From NCBI GenBank assembly GCA_958295665.1, contig OY282558.1, forward strand, positions 69,738,789 to 69,802,788: DNA of 64,000 bases. The letters are read 5' to 3'. This document shows positions 34,001 through 45,830 of this stretch, piece by piece. Numbering within the stretch: position 1 is the stretch's first letter; every line of letters begins with the position of its first letter. The DNA comes from Tipula vernalis (Eukaryota; Arthropoda; Insecta; Diptera; Tipulidae). Under the pieces are notes generated by a model. That model was given only the letters and a program-made list of their open reading frames with translations, had not been told where the DNA came from and searched no databases. The position numbers and the translations under genes are program-made.

Positions 34001-37000
34001 AAGTTTAATTGAATTTTTCATTTTGCGATACCTATTGACAAATCAAATATTTTTGATTTTCGACTGAAATTTAAATACGTAATCTGCATTATCGACATTT
34101 ACTTTCATCTAACTTTAACAGGGTGTCCGATTTAACGAAAACCTCGTGACATCGAATTTTTTCGGTTTTTTAGCCTATTTTAGTCTACAACCACTTCGAT
34201 TACTGGTTTCCAGCAATATTGTGTGCCGGAAATAAAATCCTAAGTAATTAACTTATCATGCTATCCACTATGCACGACAAAATTTCTAAAACCATCCGTA
34301 TGTTGTGGTTGATGCCAGTTAAGGTTTGTATCATTTAGGATGTGAACTGCTGAGTGCTTTAGGTGCTGCCTGCCTGTTTTACAGTATGCAAATCCTCTGA
34401 TTGACCTGTTCCTTTCCTTTAGAACTCTCTTTCATTTTTGGTTCACCTGTGAATCATTTGGTGCTTCATTATTCTCTCGATCAGACGTGAATTTATTTGA
34501 TTGCAATAGATGAGTATAACGGTGTAAGACTGGGAAATGACCTGATACCTGCTGTTGGCGTAGTCCTTATGATTTCAGTAATAGCGGCAGACTGATGTCG
34601 GCTGACTATACTATACGCTTCGGTTGCTTTCCTCCACTAAGCAACAGTAACCGTCGCGTAGGCTATATCTGGTTTTTCAATTTGCCTACAGATCTGGTTG
34701 TTTGCATTTGGATTTAGGTCTCACGTCCTACAAAAACACTTGCTCTTAACTAATTTTTTGCTTTGTTTACGTTCTTCGGTAAATGTGGGTCCCTGTTCAC
34801 TTTTTGAACAAAAATGACTCCCAGGTATTTGACTTCCGTTACGAAAGTTAGGAATGCTAAGCTTCCATCTTCTGGCCAAACGTACAATTGTGATCTTATT
34901 TGGGGTTGTTGTAAGTCCCTCATTTTATGTTAATTTCACGTCAGCTCAAAGGCTTTTCTCCAAAAATGAGGTCATACTTGCTACTGATATTTGTAACGTT
35001 AGGGGGGATTTAACGCACTCCTTGAGAGCATCCTTTGGTATAACCCTCCTTCATAGGCTTCCTCCTCTAAATTTGGAGAAACCTCTCTTTACCAACTTAT
35101 GTTTAAAAACAGTCGAAGATTTTGTGGATCATCGTTCTTTTCTTGACTTACTGTTTTTCGCATTTTTGTTCGCAATTCCTAATGCAATCAGCTAGATGGT
35201 TCTTGGCGTAGGCATTCTTGCATAGCGATGCGCTAACTTGTTTCATTTAACAGCAGTTTGGCCGGAAGACCGTAAAGACCACTCCCTTCTCTGTCCAGTT
35301 CTATGAGGCTACAGAAGCATCTCCAGGTAAATTTAGAATTAAAAACCGATGCCTCTCAGACTAGCTGCTCATCCTCGGTTTTCCTATCTATCTTTTTGAT
35401 ATATTGACATATCCCGATGGCGAGAGTATTTGCTTGTTAGACTGCTTGAGTTTTACCTAGAGTTCATAAACGTCGAGTTCCAGATAAGGCCCAATTATCC
35501 CGGCACACGTAGTCAAATGTGGCTTTGTATCAGAACGAAGTACGATGTCCTAATCGCCTCCAATAATCGAATGTTTTTACAATCAAGTCTACTATCATAA
35601 TCTACCTAGGAAGCTGTTACGTCCACATCTAATGGTTTTAATTTGTTATGTTGCTTTTAGAAACCTAGAAAATGAGAATCAATCGGATGATCCCATAAAG
35701 GATGCAATAACCCTTATGTTCCTAAGTATACTAATGATCCATCATATGGTGGAAAAGTCAGTACCTCTTGATTGAGCTTGTTCCTGAATTAATTCGAATT
35801 TGGTATTTTCGAAGGTGTCTTAAATATCAATGGAGGAGTATAATAATACCTCTTTGTTCCAGAGTGTGTCTACGATTTTCCTGGTAAGCATGTTACTCTT
35901 TGGAGAGCATTTAATCTAATATCCCGGCCCAAGGTTTTCTTCATAGTTTTATCTATAAATGATGTGCGGCTAATGGGTCTAACGGGGACTCTTTCTCCCA
36001 TTTTTGGAATAAAAATCACGCGCCCATTTCTACATCACCTTGGAAAATACTCTGAGCTACAAATGTCTATGTGCAATATCACCAGGTAGTTGTTTGGTCT
36101 TGCTGTAAAAATGCAGGATATATAAGGACCAAAGGAATAAACCTTGGATTCAAGATGTTTTCTGAACGCTTATAAGCTTCCTTTGTAACGAAGTGTGGAT
36201 ACAAATCAATACCTTCCAGGTGACAATGGACTGTACAAATCTCAGAGGATGCCAGTGATCCTGGAATCGACAAACTGCAGGCAATCTGTCTAATTTTTCA
36301 CAGTCTACCGTTATGATCGGACCATTAATTTTTATATCTCGATTCAGTGATGTGACAACGGATTTACCTTCTTGGTAAGCGAATTGCATTTTATTGAGAG
36401 GAGAAGCCGGTAATACAGCCAGCTAACATATTGATCCTCATTGCCCAGAAACAGGTAGGTAACAAGAGAAACGAACCGTTTTGCCTTTCTTCGATGATAA
36501 CTATACTAAGGTTATACTGAGTGAAGACAATAGTCAAAAGAATTTTTCGAGTTCCCCTGAATGTTGTGTTTATTGCTTTATCGCGATTGAGTAGAGATTC
36601 TAAATTATCTGGGGCCTCTTTCATTAGAGCCTTTTGTGTTTTAGTAAATCGAGGCGCTTATTTACGGATTTCTCAAAAAGTTCGCCAGGATTCTCGTTTC
36701 GCCTTCCACAGCTATTTATTAAGTAATTGCGGTAACTTCTCAATTTTTCGGCCCTTTTTCCTCTGCTAAATTCTCTCCTTGGGGTCTTCTTAAACTTTTC
36801 GAATTTTCGATTCCATCAACACATCTTTTTATTTCTAGCTCCCTGTTTAACCTGGTAGTTCTCTTCATATGAAGAATTTATTGACCTAATAGTCGATTCA
36901 ACTCTTGAGAGTAGATTCTCCTCTGATCGAATAACGTTGTAATTTATGCTCTCAATACCGACTTTGAGACTGTTCAAATACCTTCCCATTTCCCAATTCG

Positions 37001-40000
37001 TTGATCTGCAAGAAACAACTTTGCGCAACTTGATTTATCTAACATCAGCCCTGTTCGCTTTATTAAAGTTAGGAGATTCTTCTTTATTGCCTGTAAGACT
37101 GCAAATAATCAAGCAATAATTCACCTCCTAGTTCCGTTTTTTTGTTCTAAAAACTAAAAAAATAATCGGACCAACTAAACTAACGTGGTTAGTTATTTGC
37201 TTCAATCACCCTTGCTTTTGGTACCTACTTTCAACCCCAGCTGCAAGTATTCGACATTTTTACGTGTCTTTAATTTTTACAGCAACCTTTAGTGTGAACT
37301 CGGGTCGAAAACAAAATCTTACCTGTGTTCATTTGTTTCGTATCCAATGATGAGGTAATGTTGGCGCAGCAGTTAATGAGGTTTTTCACTGTGTTTGTTA
37401 GAACCATTTCTGTATCGCATCATCAAATTTTTTGCTTCATTGATGACGAGTTCTACAAGAGCTGAGAATACATGATCTTCAGTAAACTCTGAAATAGTGA
37501 CAGTTTTTATGATAATTTAGGATTTGCTTTACTATTACCTAGTACTGCACAGTGTCGCAGATACGGGAGAGGAAATTAACCCCGTGGAGGATCATTTCCC
37601 CTGTACCACCTCTGAGTTTGGGATGAATACTGAAATATTTATATATTGAGGTGAGGGACTTGTGTTTGACATTGCCGCCTTTAACACATTGTTAACCGAT
37701 GACGAGTTGACTCGTCATTCCATGGCCAAACGTTGTTGACCAATGATGAGTTAGCTGGTCATTGCATTTGCATTATCTATTTCAGTGTATGAAACCTAGG
37801 GCAAAAACTATAGTAGGTATCATAGAGACGTCTCAAAGATTCAAATTCGTTGGGTAAAGAAATTATATTTCGAACAATACAGTGAGCCCCCTACGCAATA
37901 AACTTAATTCCATCGCACATGTCGAATTTAATCAAAATCGTTTAAGAAAAAGCCAAGTTCCACCCTTGTTGGCCATATTTCAGAACTTCATCTAAAAATT
38001 CAATACTTTACTTCCATATTCAATTACAAAATAATACCCGGTGACATGACATAGTTTCTGTGTAAAATTGCTGGTCAACAAAGTGTTAATCTACTCCTCA
38101 ATTTTCATTAGGACGGGGCGATGTTGTTCATCTTCTCCGTAGTGGTGGGCGGATCTCCCCGTCGCCCTTGTACTCATCTGAGTTAGTAGAGTCTCTCTAA
38201 AGAACACAGATTTACGCATTCCAGCTTTCTTGCTACATGTATTTTTATTTTTTTTTGGAATAGGGCCGAAAAGCCGAGTGTCGAAATGCTGAAAGGTCGA
38301 AAAGCCAAAAATCGAAAGGCCGAATGCCGAAAGTCCGAATTTGGCGAAAGGCCGAATGTCGAAAAGCCGAATTAAAGGGAAGGCAATTAAGTGAAGGAAA
38401 ATTTTGTAAAGTAAAGGGTGATTCTATTAAGTGAAGAAGAATTCTGTTAAGTGAATAAATTTCAGTATAATAATCAGTTAAGAAATAGCCAAGTTCCACC
38501 TTAATTGGCCATCCAGAACTTCATCAAAAAAATATTTTTAGAATCCATGAGGACCATTTTGAAAAATTGAAAACATATTTTCAAAGTAAGTGTTGTGTAG
38601 CCGAAATCGTGCAAATTTTGAAAAGAAATATGGATCGTGAAATAGAGCCAAGCGGAACCGCTGCCAAACTCAACGCCGATCGCAGTAACTGGCCACTAGT
38701 CGCACTAGCTTGAGTAGAATACTTCACAAAGACCAAATAATCAGCCATTTTGGAAATGTCACGCCTTTGAACTATTTTCTATGGGGTTTCGTTAAGGATA
38801 TGTATTATGCGGATAATTCATAGATAATTCCAGCCTTAAAACATAACATGGCGACTATTATTCGCGTGACAGGCGCCGAAATCATCGAAAAAGTTCTTGA
38901 AAACTGAACTCACAGAATGGCTTACTGGAGCCACATGAACGAAATTGTTTTTTATTCTTAAATCGTAGACTTCAACCTACACAATAAAAAAAAGTTTCGA
39001 CAAAATATAGACGTATACTCATTTTACAGCGTTTTTTAAAAACAAACTTTTAAATGGCTCACCCTTTGTATAAAAGTGATTTTTTGTATGTGTGATTGTT
39101 ATACAAATCCATACGCGTTCGATGGTATGATGGTGCGATGGTAAGATTGTATGATGGTAAGAAGATGGTATGATGGTACGGTGGTACAATGTTACGATGT
39201 TATGATGGTTTGATAGAATATTAGTATGAATCATTCCATCATAATAATAATGGTATAATGGTATGATGGTATAATTGAAGGATGGTATGATGATATAATT
39301 ATATGATGGTATGGTGGTGTAATTGTATGATAGTATTATTTACTTATTTATTTATTTATTATTATAATACAATGTGTGGATCATAACATCTACGGTCCAT
39401 TATTTACAAAGAAATGTACAAATTAACAGTTAAAAACTGAATAATATTACGACCAAAACAGTAAAATAATTGCAACATATGTACATATTTACGTACTACA
39501 CTTGAAAATACAACGAATCATTCACAGTAGAAGCTTCGAATAAAAATTTTTTAAATTTTCCGACAGGTTATCGAAAATTTTTGGCGCCAATATTAGAAAT
39601 GGATTTTGATAGTTCGTTGTTGTAAATTTTTCAAGTCGTATATACTGCTTATTTCTCAAGTTGTAATTGAAAATAACATTAGACTGAGTAACCTCAATAG
39701 AAAAAAATGCTTTCATTACCTTATACACGAACAAATGACTAATAAGGAAAATCTCCAAGAACTTAAACAAAGGCCACAAAGCCGTTAGCCTCTGTGAGTT
39801 GAGGATAATTCGTATAATATGTTTCTGACCAACAGCAAGTGGATGCATTCTAGAATTATAGGTACCTCCCCAGCATACTATTTTATACGATACGGACGCA
39901 AAATATAAAATTTTCATATCAGAACACAGATGTAATTACTGAGAGTTTGGATATGTGGTAATCAACGCATAGAAGTGTCCACAAACAGTCCCAAGTACTT

Positions 40001-43000
40001 AAAATTTGAAACGAATTTAATTTTGAAACAATCAGCACAACTAGTTATTATGTGATGGTATGATGGAAGGATATAATGGTATGAAGGTATGATGATACGA
40101 TGGTAGTATTATGGTACGAAGGTATGATGGTGTTATGGCTTAATGGTATGACGGAATCTATGGAAGCATATCAAACCAATTTCAATAACAACACAGAAGT
40201 TCATATGGAAATCTACGTAAATCAACTGGAAGGGCTGATAATCTCCCTCCTGGATTTAAAATTGTATGTTATGTTATATTATTCGTGTTTTTTCAAGACA
40301 AATTCAAACAGGAAGTAGGAAAAAAATAACAAAAAATGAATTTTATTGCACTGAAACCAGGGCAATGCCCTTAATTATGGCATCAAAAATCCAAGTTATA
40401 TTATGTTATTTTCCTGCTTCCTATTATATTAATTTTTCTTTCATAAACTTTCACCCGCTATAATTGATATTTTGGTAATTCCACAAAATATTTTTCCGGT
40501 TAACACCGGATTTACCGGCTGGGTTATTATATATTAATGCATAACAAATAAATATATTTTTGCTTACCTACTAAATTACTAAAATATTCGGCAAAATATG
40601 ATCACAAATAACATCCTTGATTATAAAAAAATAAGCACATTGTTTGTCCACAACAGTTATTATAACAAAACATACCAAAAATGTAAGCGATACATTAAAG
40701 AACAATAAACCAAAAAACCACAAAAAAAGTCATTATTTCACGAAAATTAGGCCCTTCGACCCAATTGGTCCTTCCGCATTCGGCCCTTCGACATTCGGCC
40801 TTTCGACATTCGGTTTTTCGACCATTCGCCCTTTCGGAATTTGGCCTTTCAACATCAAACGTTTTGTTTTAGCTTTAGCTCACTCCTTCATCTACCCTAG
40901 CATAAGATGAGTATCATCAGTTGACTTTCCGCGTTTTATTTTTTGATCCACGACTGATAAGCCTGCGATCCTTATCCGCTCCATTATTTTGTGACCTGCG
41001 AGAATGTAAGGATATTTGTAATGTATTTAGTTTTAGTACATACACTTGAACGTAGTAAATAAATGTAACTTGTACTAAAAGGGAACGTAAAATAAAAAAA
41101 GATCACTTTGTGTCAAGACTCCATTATAAACGAGTGTGTTTTATTAAGGAGAATATTTATATAAATATATAAATAAATAAAGGTCCACGAGGACATTACA
41201 ATTGGCGACGAGGAGAAAAAGTGAAAAGAATAACATTATTCATACAAAAAAAAAAAAAAAAAAGTTAAGATATACTCGTACAGAAGATAAAATGGATAAC
41301 CTAAAACTAGGAAATTCATCCAGTATACAAGAGTTTCATCCAGATGATGACGAATGGATCCTATATCAAGAGCGATAGAAAATTATTTTGATGCGGCAGA
41401 AATAAAGAATGATAATAAAAAGCGGTTATTGTTGCTGAATGTTATAGGGGCAAAACCTTATAAATTGCTGCGTGATTTATGCATACCGGATAATCCAAAT
41501 AAAAAAACATACATGGATTTGTGTGAGATATTATAAAAATTTTACACACAAACGGTATGTATTTACAAAGAGAGAAAAATGTCCCTAGATGCAAAGAAGG
41601 ATGATCATGAAACAGCGGTGGAATTTATGGCAAGACTAAGGAGGTTAGCCAATAATTGTGAATGGAGATTGTTTAAAAGATTATTTAATCGATAAGTATA
41701 TCACATCACAAACGGGAAAAGTTTTCGACAGATTATGTGAAGAAGACCATAAAACAATTACAATAGAGAAAGTGCTCGGCGAAATATGAAAATGTTCAAT
41801 CGTTGGCCGTATCAGGTATAAATGTGGTGTAATAGGGAAAACAAAAATATGACGGTAAAAAGACGCCTCATGGTTCGACATCAAATAGCACGTGTAAACG
41901 AAACATAACCTAAAAAATGTAAAGCCAAATCAAAGTAAATGCAAACATTGCCATTACAAAAATCATGTGAGCAAGGACTGTAAATATGCGCAGAGGCGGC
42001 GTGTCATAATTGTTTTAAAATTGGACATCTGGCATCATCAATTTGTAGGTTTACAAAAAAAAAAAAAATCAACGTCATCGAAGCAGATATTAAGGAGGAA
42101 TTGGAACCAGTAAAAATACAATAGATCGAGCAGCACGACAACAACGCCGAAAAGTACATCTTTTCTATTAATGATAAATTGGACAATTCAGTTTTTATTG
42201 AAGTAGCAATAGGTGGTGAGCATTTTAAATTTTTATTAGATACAGGGGCAAGTCATTCTTTAATTTCTTTAAATAATTTTAATATTAATTACAATAAATA
42301 TATACTATACAATTCCAACGTAAAACTTTACACATATTCAGGACAAAAAATCGAAGTCGTAGGAAAATTTTATCCGAAGATAACATATAGTAGCAAGTCG
42401 TTAACCTTTCAGTTGTTAGTAGTGGATACAGACGGTGTATCAATTTTAAGGCGAGATTTTATCTCTGGATTTAAAATAGTTTTTGGACAAGTAAATGGAA
42501 TATTATCAAAGTCGGGTACAGATATAAATGGGCTTTTAAAAGAGTATCCAGTCCTATTTGATGGAATGTTAGGAAAATTTTCTCTTAAACAAATCCATTT
42601 GGATATTTTAGACGGGGAAAAGCCAACATTTTGCAAGCCTAGACCAATTCCATATGCGTTGAGAGGACAGGTGGATCAAGAAATTGATAGCCTTTTAGAT
42701 ATAGGAGTTGTAACACCAGTCGAAACAAGTGATTGGGGTTCGCCACTAGTTCCTATACTGAAGTCAGATGGTAAAATTCGGTTATGTGCTAGTTATAAGA
42801 TAACCATAAACAAGGCTAAAGTAGACAATAAGTATCCCTTGCCTACGATAGAAGATGTCTTTAATGCGTTACAAGGAGGCGAACAGTTTACGAAATTGGA
42901 TTTAGAATCCGCTTATAATCAATTTGAGCTGGATGAAGAATCACGAAGATTGGTTTCTTGGATTACGCATAGAGGGGTATTTGTGGTAAACAGAATGCCA

Positions 43001-45793
43001 TTTGGAATTAAGCCAGCAAGTGGTATTTTCCAAGAGCAGGTCAAAAAAGTTTTATTAGGCATTCCAGGAGTAGCATGTCTTTTAAACGACATAAGTGAAG
43101 TAAGTAACGGGAACTAGTACACAGTAAGAGCACATGGCAAATCTTAAAAAGGTGTTTCAACGGCTAGCAGAAGCGGGATTAAAAATTCGACGAGACAAAT
43201 GTGAGTTTTTCCAAGATAAAATAATATATTTGGGGCATATTGTGTCTAAGAAGGGGCTGTCAAAAACTACAGAAAGAGTAGAGGCAGTAGTTAAAGCACC
43301 ACAACCAACAACGGCTTCAGAAGTTAGAGCATTTTGTGGGCTCGTGAATTATTATGTAAAGTTCATAGATCACCTTTCACAAAAAATGGCACCAATATAT
43401 AAGCTTTTACCGAGTAATCAAAAATTTGATTGGGGTAAGGAATGTGTCAAATCTTTTAGACAAATTAAGGAAGATATTGTACAAACGGTAGTGTTAGTCC
43501 ATTTTAACTCCAAGCTTCCAGTGGTATTAACGACCGACGCTTCAAGCTATGGGATATCGGGCGTAATATTACATATTTTAACAAACGGCGAAGAAAGGCC
43601 GATTGCGTTTGGTAGTAGGACTCTGTCGAAAGCTGAAAAAAATTACAGAGGGGACCACTTTTGGGGTTGTTTGGTGAAAATCGGGGATTTCCTCAAATGG
43701 CTGCGAGCAGGATACAGTGGTGGGCAGTAACATTATCGGGTTTTGATTACGAAATGCAGTATATCAAAGGAAAAAACAATATTGCAGATTTCTTTTCACG
43801 TCTACCGATGAATACTGAAGAAAGGGTAGAAATAGAGAAAAATTAATTAATTTGATTGAAGATAGAGGAATCGAAATAAACAGTAATTTAATAGCAGAAG
43901 CGACCATTAAAGATCCGATATTCCAAAATATTATAAAAGCAATTAAAAGGGGACACTTTCAAAGCTTAAAAGACGATGTTTACAAACCATTTAGGAATAA
44001 ACAATCGGAACTTAGTTGTGAAAATAACATAATAATGTGGGGGATATAAAGTGGTAATTCCTGCTGGTTTAAGAGTTCGAATGCTAAGTAGTATCCATAG
44101 CACACATCTAGGTATAGTTAAAAGCAAATCAATACCACGGTCTTATTTATGGTGGCCTGGTATGGATGAAGATCTTGAAAAATTAATTAAAAGCTGTCAA
44201 GCATGCATGTCTATTAGACCGGAACCAGCTACATCGGAATTATTTCCTTGGGAAAATACAAACAAAATATGGTCTAGAATTCATATTGATTATGCGAGAC
44301 CTAAAGATGATAATTATTTTTTGATAATTACGGATTCATTTTCGAAATGGGTGGAAATATTTAGAACAAAAGATATAACTACATAATTTACGGTTAGTAA
44401 ATTGATAGAAACTTTTGCTAGATTTGGTTTGCCAGATGTATTAGTGTCAGACAATGGTACTCAATTTACATTATCGATATTTAAAAATTTTGTAGATAAA
44501 TATGATATTCAACATACTAATAGTAGTTAGTATATTAACACCATCAGGGCATCCTGCTACAAACGGAGCAGCAGGAAATGCAGTTAAAAGTTTTTAAATG
44601 GGCTTAAATGCAGCCATGGCACATAATAAATTGATTAGTAATAAGTGGGACGTAGATGAGGTGATTCAAAGATATTTATTTGATTACCGGTTAGCGGAAC
44701 ATAGTTCTACAGGACAGTCACCTTGTAAGACAATGTTTGGTAGAAAATTTAAAACACGGAATCCGAAACCGGATAGGGGTAAGTTAGAACCAAGGTCGTT
44801 AGCTAGTCAAAATATTGACAAAAGTTTTGAAGTAGTTATGATTAGGGATTATAATAAAATAAAAAAACATGGTCAGTTGCTACAATAGTTAAAGTGTTAG
44901 GTTCACATATTTGTTGGACATATTTGTGTTTATTAAAAGATGATAGGGAAATTAAACGTCATTTTAACCAGATGTTAAAATATAAAGAAAATGTAATGGA
45001 AAGGAAGAAGGATGGATATGTGAAAAGTTGCGAAAATGTAAAGTCGACAAGTAATTCAGTTGAATTAAAAATATTGCCACCAGTAAATATTCAGGTAGAT
45101 AACCATAACAATTCCAGGAATGAACGAATGGATGGAGCGGAGGATGAATTATTTCTCGGATTTCCTGAAATGTTTACAGAGCCAGCTCCATTCACACGCC
45201 CAAAAAGGAATAGAAAACCTTCTAATAAATTAACATTATAAATATGAAGTGTAAGATTAAACTTTTAAGTATTATATAATTAAAAACAAAGATGGATGGT
45301 GAGAGGGGAGTATTGTAATGTATTTATTTTTAGTACATACACATGAACGTAGTAAATAAATGTAACTTGTACTAAAAGGGAACGTAAAATAAAAAAAGAT
45401 CACTTTGTGTTAAGACTCCATTATAAACGAGTTATTAAGAAGAATATTTATATAAATATATAAATAAATAAAGGTCCACGAGGACATTACAATATTAGAG
45501 AAAAATCTCTCCCACTTCCTTAATGACCACACCGCACATATGTAACATTAATATTTATAATTTGTACATAAACCCAAATTTAGCCTGGAAGCCTGGAACT
45601 ATAAAACTAATCAAATTTCTATATTTAATTCCAGTCATTGTTAGCGGAGTGTAACAAGCCACAGCAAGATATATCGGTACGTATATTAATAAGCATATAA
45701 AATTTATTAACCTCTATAACTAATCGTAATTGTATGTCTCTTTGTTTTTAGAAATTTATCAGTGATCTCTTAGACCGTGCAAAAACACTTTGA
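31003..45793 (+). CDS. PPP1R14: Protein phosphatase 1 inhibitor, PPP1R14 (CPI-17/PHI-1) family
   Basis: Four coding exons, all phase 0: 31003-31215, 31312-31386, 45635-45676 and 45752-45793 (TGA). Donors are GTATGT, GTAAGT and GTACGT; acceptors are CAG, CAG and TAG. The joined product is 123 residues, the usual size for the family. Visible features are the inhibitory-site region KFLTAKYG, whose Thr39 aligns with the PKC/ROCK-phosphorylated Thr38 of CPI-17; the helix KKRLAVEMWLYAELQKLF; the acidic IDIDEILDLDTDD; and the C-terminal SLLAECNK...KFISDLLDRAKTL. Phosphorylated family members inhibit PP1c/myosin phosphatase in the cytoplasm (family knowledge). The Drosophila counterpart is probably CG17124. 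Intron 3 (31387-45634, 14.2 kb) is packed with transposons and satellites; the last exons are only 14 and 13 codons. AATAAA lies at 45825-45830. Confidence 0.85.
32590..32822. repeat. TTCGGCCTTTCGACA-type minisatellite, copy A, with CTTCACTTA flank
   Basis: Units of about 12-17 bp (ATTCGGCCTTTCGAC) repeat from about 32655 to 32822 with many variants. They follow a short tract of CCCTTCACTTAA words (32590-32650). The same combination occurs inverted at 38258-38465. Confidence 0.8.
33802..34013. repeat. Imperfect inverted repeat, ~50-bp arms
   Basis: The arm at 33802-33852 (ending GGAAAATTCGATTTTCAAAA) is complementary to 33961-34013, where TTTTTGGAAAATCGAATTTT begins the other arm. The loop is about 108 bases and contains a third partial copy (TTCAGTTGAAGTTTTCCGTA at about 33923). 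It may be a MITE relic. Confidence 0.6.
34300..37080 (-). pseudogene. Dead R1/LOA-like LINE fragments, order scrambled
   Basis: On the minus strand, degenerate pieces of LINE ORF2 can be read: SSYEENYQVKQGARNKK (about 36870-36820), resembling the pre-RT linker of the 22.8-kb LINE; QFAYQEGKSVVTS (about 36385-36345); VIFIPKMGERVPVRPISRTS (about 36010-35950); and EVKYLGV (about 34825). The order is wrong: the QFAYQ motif comes before the FIPK/RPIS motif although it follows it in RT. This means two overlapping fragments or an internal rearrangement. Stops are everywhere. It is much older than the element at 22.8 kb. Confidence 0.6.
37081..38257. other. Intronic stretch without a gene; contains one stray satellite monomer
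   Basis: At about 37930-38010 the words AAAGCCAAGTTCCACC, GGCCATATTTCAGAACTTCA and ATCTAAAAATTCAATA match the ~107-bp satellite of 48.5-54.9 kb. Nothing else is recognised. Confidence 0.5.
38258..38465. repeat. TTCGGCCTTTCGACA-type minisatellite, copy B (inverted)
   Basis: AGGCCGAATGTCGAAA-type units (38262-38370) are followed by AAGTGAAG words (38385-38460). This is the inverse of 32590-32822 including its flank. Confidence 0.8.
38475..38545. repeat. Isolated monomer of the ~107-bp satellite
   Basis: CAGTTAAGAAATAGCCAAGT, then TTGGCCATCCAGAACTTCAT and a run ending TTTTTAGAATCC, match the main array at 48.5-54.9 kb. The monomer lies directly beyond minisatellite copy B. Confidence 0.6.
38590..39070 (+). 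pseudogene. Mariner/Tc1-type transposase 3' remnant
   Basis: From about 38756 the plus strand reads NVTPLNYFLWGFVKDMYYAD, a stop, IIPALKHNMATIIRVTGAEI..., a stop, and finally MAYWSHMNEIVFYS. This is the C-terminal signature of mariner-like transposases (the TPLDYFLWG block). The catalytic core is upstream and unreadable. About 100 bases downstream, AAATGGCTCACCCTTTGTAT (ends about 39073) looks like the terminal repeat that insect mariners carry (GGGTGAGCCA inverted). The remnant has at least two stops and is heavily decayed. Confidence 0.65.
39105..39340. repeat. ATGGTATG-type satellite array, left part
   Basis: Words of 8-10 bases (GATGGTATGATGGTACG...) repeat with variation. It resumes at 40040 after an interrupting LINE fragment. 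Confidence 0.75.
39341..40040 (-). pseudogene. 5'-truncated LINE (CR1/Jockey-like) RT C-terminal fragment
   Basis: The minus-strand ORF 39917-39522 (131 residues) has the post-RT region of a LINE: WGGTYNSRMHPLAVGQKHIIRII and LRNKQYIRLEKFTTTNYQNP. Just upstream the decayed frame reads VSNFKYLGLFVDTSMR (about 40020-39970). The 3' end carries an (AAATA)n tail, TTATTTATTTATTTATTATT on the plus strand at about 39345. It is flanked on both sides by the ATGGTATG array, so it inserted into that array. Confidence 0.65.
40041..40160. repeat. ATGGTATG-type satellite array, right part
   Basis: GATGGTATGATGGAAGGATA-type words continue the array seen at 39105-39340. Confidence 0.7.
40748..40860. repeat. 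TTCGGCCTTTCGACA-type minisatellite, copy C
   Basis: ATTCGGCCCTTCGACATTCG units run in plus orientation. Unlike copies A and B, no CTTCACTTA flank is seen. Confidence 0.75.
41017..41200 (+). repeat. 5' LTR of the Mag-like gypsy element
   Basis: 184 bp, TG...CA. It contains AATAAATAAAGG near the 3' end (about 41180), which may serve as polyadenylation signal. Confidence 0.9.
41292..45240 (+). pseudogene. Mag-like gag-pol, broken in many places
   Basis: Gag (41354 on) reads IENYFDAAEIKNDNKKRLLLL, then a stop and frameshifts; a CCHC knuckle remnant is near 41943-41990. Protease has LLDTGAS (about 42235). RT runs 42570-43400 with GSPLVPILK and TKLDLESAYNQ, but the catalytic YLDD-type motif reads LLNDI (about 43080), losing the first of the two aspartates. 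RNase H has TTDASSYG (about 43535). Integrase has HIDYARP (about 44285) and VSDNGTQF (about 44450), then a stop, and the expected Glu of the NGxAER motif is Gly (NGAAGNAV, about 44565). At least six stops or frameshifts. It could not replicate. Confidence 0.85.
45314..45491 (+). repeat. 3' LTR of the Mag-like gypsy element
   Basis: 178 bp. Compared with the 5' copy it lacks part of GTGTGTTTTATT and has a few substitutions. It ends 143 bp before the splice acceptor of host exon 3. Confidence 0.9.
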
Positions 45794-45830
45794 ACAGTAA
45801 TAATAGTTTTTAAATAACCAAAACAATAAA

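Larger units (their letters stand above)
41017..45491 (+). mobile_element. Gypsy-type (Mag-like) LTR retrotransposon, defective
   Basis: 5' LTR 41017-41200 (184 bp) and 3' LTR 45314-45491 (178 bp) begin TGTAATGTATTTA and end GACATTACA. They differ by a ~6-7-bp indel and at least four substitutions. ATATT is duplicated at 41012-41016 and 45492-45496. The site following the 5' LTR, TTGGCGACGAGGA, looks like a tRNA-Ser-type primer-binding site (from memory). A purine tract, GAGAGGGGAG, precedes the 3' LTR. It sits in sense orientation in the host intron. Confidence 0.9.
31387..45634 (+). other. 14.2-kb repeat-filled third intron of the PPP1R14-like gene
   Basis: The donor ATA|GTAAGT at 31387 and acceptor AATTCCAG ending at 45634 bracket nine recognisable repeat or transposon segments, listed separately. 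The stretch 31500-32590 has no gene; it contains a local run of words like TACGGCATAT / TACACTA at about 32060-32200. Confidence 0.8.
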
